This document shows, in pieces, positions 12,551 to 13,718 of a stretch of 13,718 nt of DNA. Made by a program: the position numbers and the translations under genes. Source of the stretch: Planctomycetia bacterium (lineage in GTDB: Bacteria; Planctomycetota; PLA2; JAEUHO01); the NCBI GenBank assembly GCA_030618975.1, contig JAUXCH010000046.1, positions 1-13,718 on the forward strand, read 5' to 3'. The notes beneath the pieces are model-generated. The model ran no database searches and was not told the DNA's origin. It worked only from the letters and a program-made list of their open reading frames with translations. Position 1 is the first letter of the stretch, and each line of letters starts with the position of its first letter.

Positions 12551-13718
12551 ATGCCGTACCGAGGACGGGTCGTGACCGTGGGGCTCCTGGCCGTCTGGCT
12601 GGGGGTGGGAGCTTGTGGAGGAGGGGGGGGCGCCGAGCATCTCGGCTGCTGCAACGGCGACTCGCCCTCGTGCGCGTGCTTCGACGATACGGGGAGTTGG
12701 GATCCGTCCTCGATCGGCTACCTGCAGGACATCGCCCGCGAGACGCTCGGCACCCACGACTCTTGTGAGACGCACGGGGGCAAGCCCTACTACCAGATGC
12801 GGCTCGGACTCAACTCACCGGAGAGCGCACAGCTCTTCGCGTGTGCGCTCCAGGAGGCGAGTTCCTTCATCGACCCGGAGTTCGCCCTCCGTGACGACTG
12901 GTGCTCCGAGGCCATCTCGTATTGGCACCGCGAGGCCTCCCTGCCCTACGTCGGGGGGTACCGCGGGTCCGAGTGGGTGCTCGACTGGCAACTCGACACG
13001 ACCGACCAGCTCGAGACCTTCTACCGGACCGAGGAGAGCCGTATCGCTGGGCGGGGCCGCTGGATCCACTGGACGGAGCTCGACTACTCGGACTTCCGGC
13101 CCGGGATCAACGCGCCCGTGCCCGGCTCGTACATTCTCATCCGGAAGCTCAAGGCCAACGGCGACTGGGACGGTGGATCCCATTCGATGATGGTGGACGA
13201 GATGACGATCTACCAGACGCTCGCCGGTGAGGTCGACCAGGTCCACATCACGATCCTCGAGGGGAACTGGATACAGGAGGTCATCGACACGAAGGTGGTC
13301 GACGACATCCGCGACCATACGATCGCAGGCAGCTCGACGATCAACGGAGGACGCAAGATCCGCGGCTTCGGCGTCGACCTGGACGCGTCGGGGACTCCCA
13401 TCTACGACCCGGATCGCCTGCACGTCGTCTACCTCGACGAGGCCCGCCTCCTGCCTCCTCCACCGCCGGATCCGTCGGATCTGATCTGGGAGACGCACCT
13501 CGAACCCCTGATCCCCGAGCTCGCGGGCTTCGCAGACAACCTCGACAAGCACCAGGGCCCCGGGGTCTCGACCTCCCCGCCGGGGATCGGGCTGACCGGC
13601 ATCCCGAACGGCGTCAGTACCCGGTGGACCTTCCCGGAAGACCTGGCGCAGGTCGCCCCGGAGGGGGTCGAGGTCACCATCGGCCTCAGAGCGGACCACC
13701 CCCAGCCATCAGGGTCCG
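12551..13718 (+). CDS. Lipoprotein with CHAP/NlpC-like cysteine hydrolase landmarks (3' truncated by window)
   Basis: The frame is open from the ATG at 12551 to the window end: 389 residues, no stop. GGGGAGG lies five bases before the ATG. The protein starts with MPYRGR, a hydrophobic stretch and the lipobox VGAC (Cys22), then a Gly-rich linker and a Cys-rich patch (LGCCNGDSPSCACF, 31-44), so it should be lipid-anchored outside the inner membrane. A domain at about 90-245 has ALRDDWCSEAISYWHREAS (112-130, Cys118), GSHSMMVDE (209-217, His211) and ITILEGNW (233-240), in the same order and spacing style as WC...REAG, GHVGI and IEGN in CHAP/NlpC-type amidases or peptidases. The sequence is divergent, so this is a fold-level inference; cell-wall cleavage is one possible role. 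Beyond it is a PPPPP hinge (about 304-308) and an unrecognised region. It may be transcribed alone. Confidence 0.8.
   Translation, partial: MPYRGRVVTVGLLAVWLGVGACGGGGGAEHLGCCNGDSPSCACFDDTGSWDPSSIGYLQDIARETLGTHDSCETHGGKPYYQMRLGLNSPESAQLFACALQEASSFIDPEFALRDDWCSEAISYWHREASLPYVGGYRGSEWVLDWQLDTTDQLETFYRTEESRIAGRGRWIHWTELDYSDFRPGINAPVPGSYILIRKLKANGDWDGGSHSMMVDEMTIYQTLAGEVDQVHITILEGNWIQEVIDTKVVDDIRDHTIAGSSTINGGRKIRGFGVDLDASGTPIYDPDRLHVVYLDEARLLPPPPPDPSDLIWETHLEPLIPELAGFADNLDKHQGPGVSTSPPGIGLTGIPNGVSTRWTFPEDLAQVAPEGVEVTIGLRADHPQPSGS

Noticed and set aside
12815..13699. Minus-strand 294-codon frame opposite the lipoprotein
   Set aside because: The plus-strand frame has a strong Shine-Dalgarno, lipobox signal peptide and catalytic-like motifs over 389 residues; the minus frame has none.

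Overview
The window is very GC-rich, tightly packed bacterial DNA with no rRNA, tRNA, CRISPR array, transposase or phage gene that I can see. The gene mix suggests a Planctomycetota-like or neighbouring high-GC lineage, most likely a metagenome contig: a Minf_1886-family protein, a secreted squalene-cyclase-repeat protein without the cyclase motif, a secreted TPR/HExxH protein, and frequent GTG starts. This placement is an inference from gene content only.

Left part (1-1371): pgeF (+) converges on a small Minf_1886-family gene (-). Both ends of pgeF lie in short tandem repeats: five 21-bp units end on its ATG, and three 16-bp units run across the stop codons of both genes.

Replication block (1372-7344, all -): reading 5' to 3', a large secreted TPR/zinc-metallopeptidase-like protein, a divergent DnaA-family protein, thymidylate kinase (tmk) and the DNA polymerase III delta' subunit (holB). 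Three of the genes overlap or couple to the next (GTGA overlap, Shine-Dalgarno inside a stop codon, 14-bp overlap), so this looks like one operon. The DnaA-like protein keeps DnaA architecture and both Walker motifs, but has Trp at the arginine-finger position, Ser at the sensor II arginine, and a changed DNA-binding signature.

Middle (7345-8664, +): an LL-diaminopimelate-aminotransferase-like PLP enzyme, transcribed divergently from the operon.

Accessory island (about 8577-10052): the junction between the aminotransferase tail and the tail of an endonuclease/exonuclease/phosphatase (EEP) gene is present twice as ~170-bp direct repeats 1306 bp apart. The left copy has the intact aminotransferase and a dead EEP tail; the right copy has a dead aminotransferase tail and the intact EEP gene. 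Between them sit a small intact gene of unknown function with its own promoter, and a vapBC-type module with an apparently intact antitoxin and a degraded toxin. A perfect palindrome abuts the antitoxin start.

Right part (9960-13718): the intact EEP gene (-), divergent from a secreted alpha/alpha-toroid protein (+), then a stem-loop, a promoter-like site and a lipoprotein (+) that runs off the window end. The lipoprotein has Cys, His and EGN landmarks resembling CHAP/NlpC-type cysteine peptidases or amidases.
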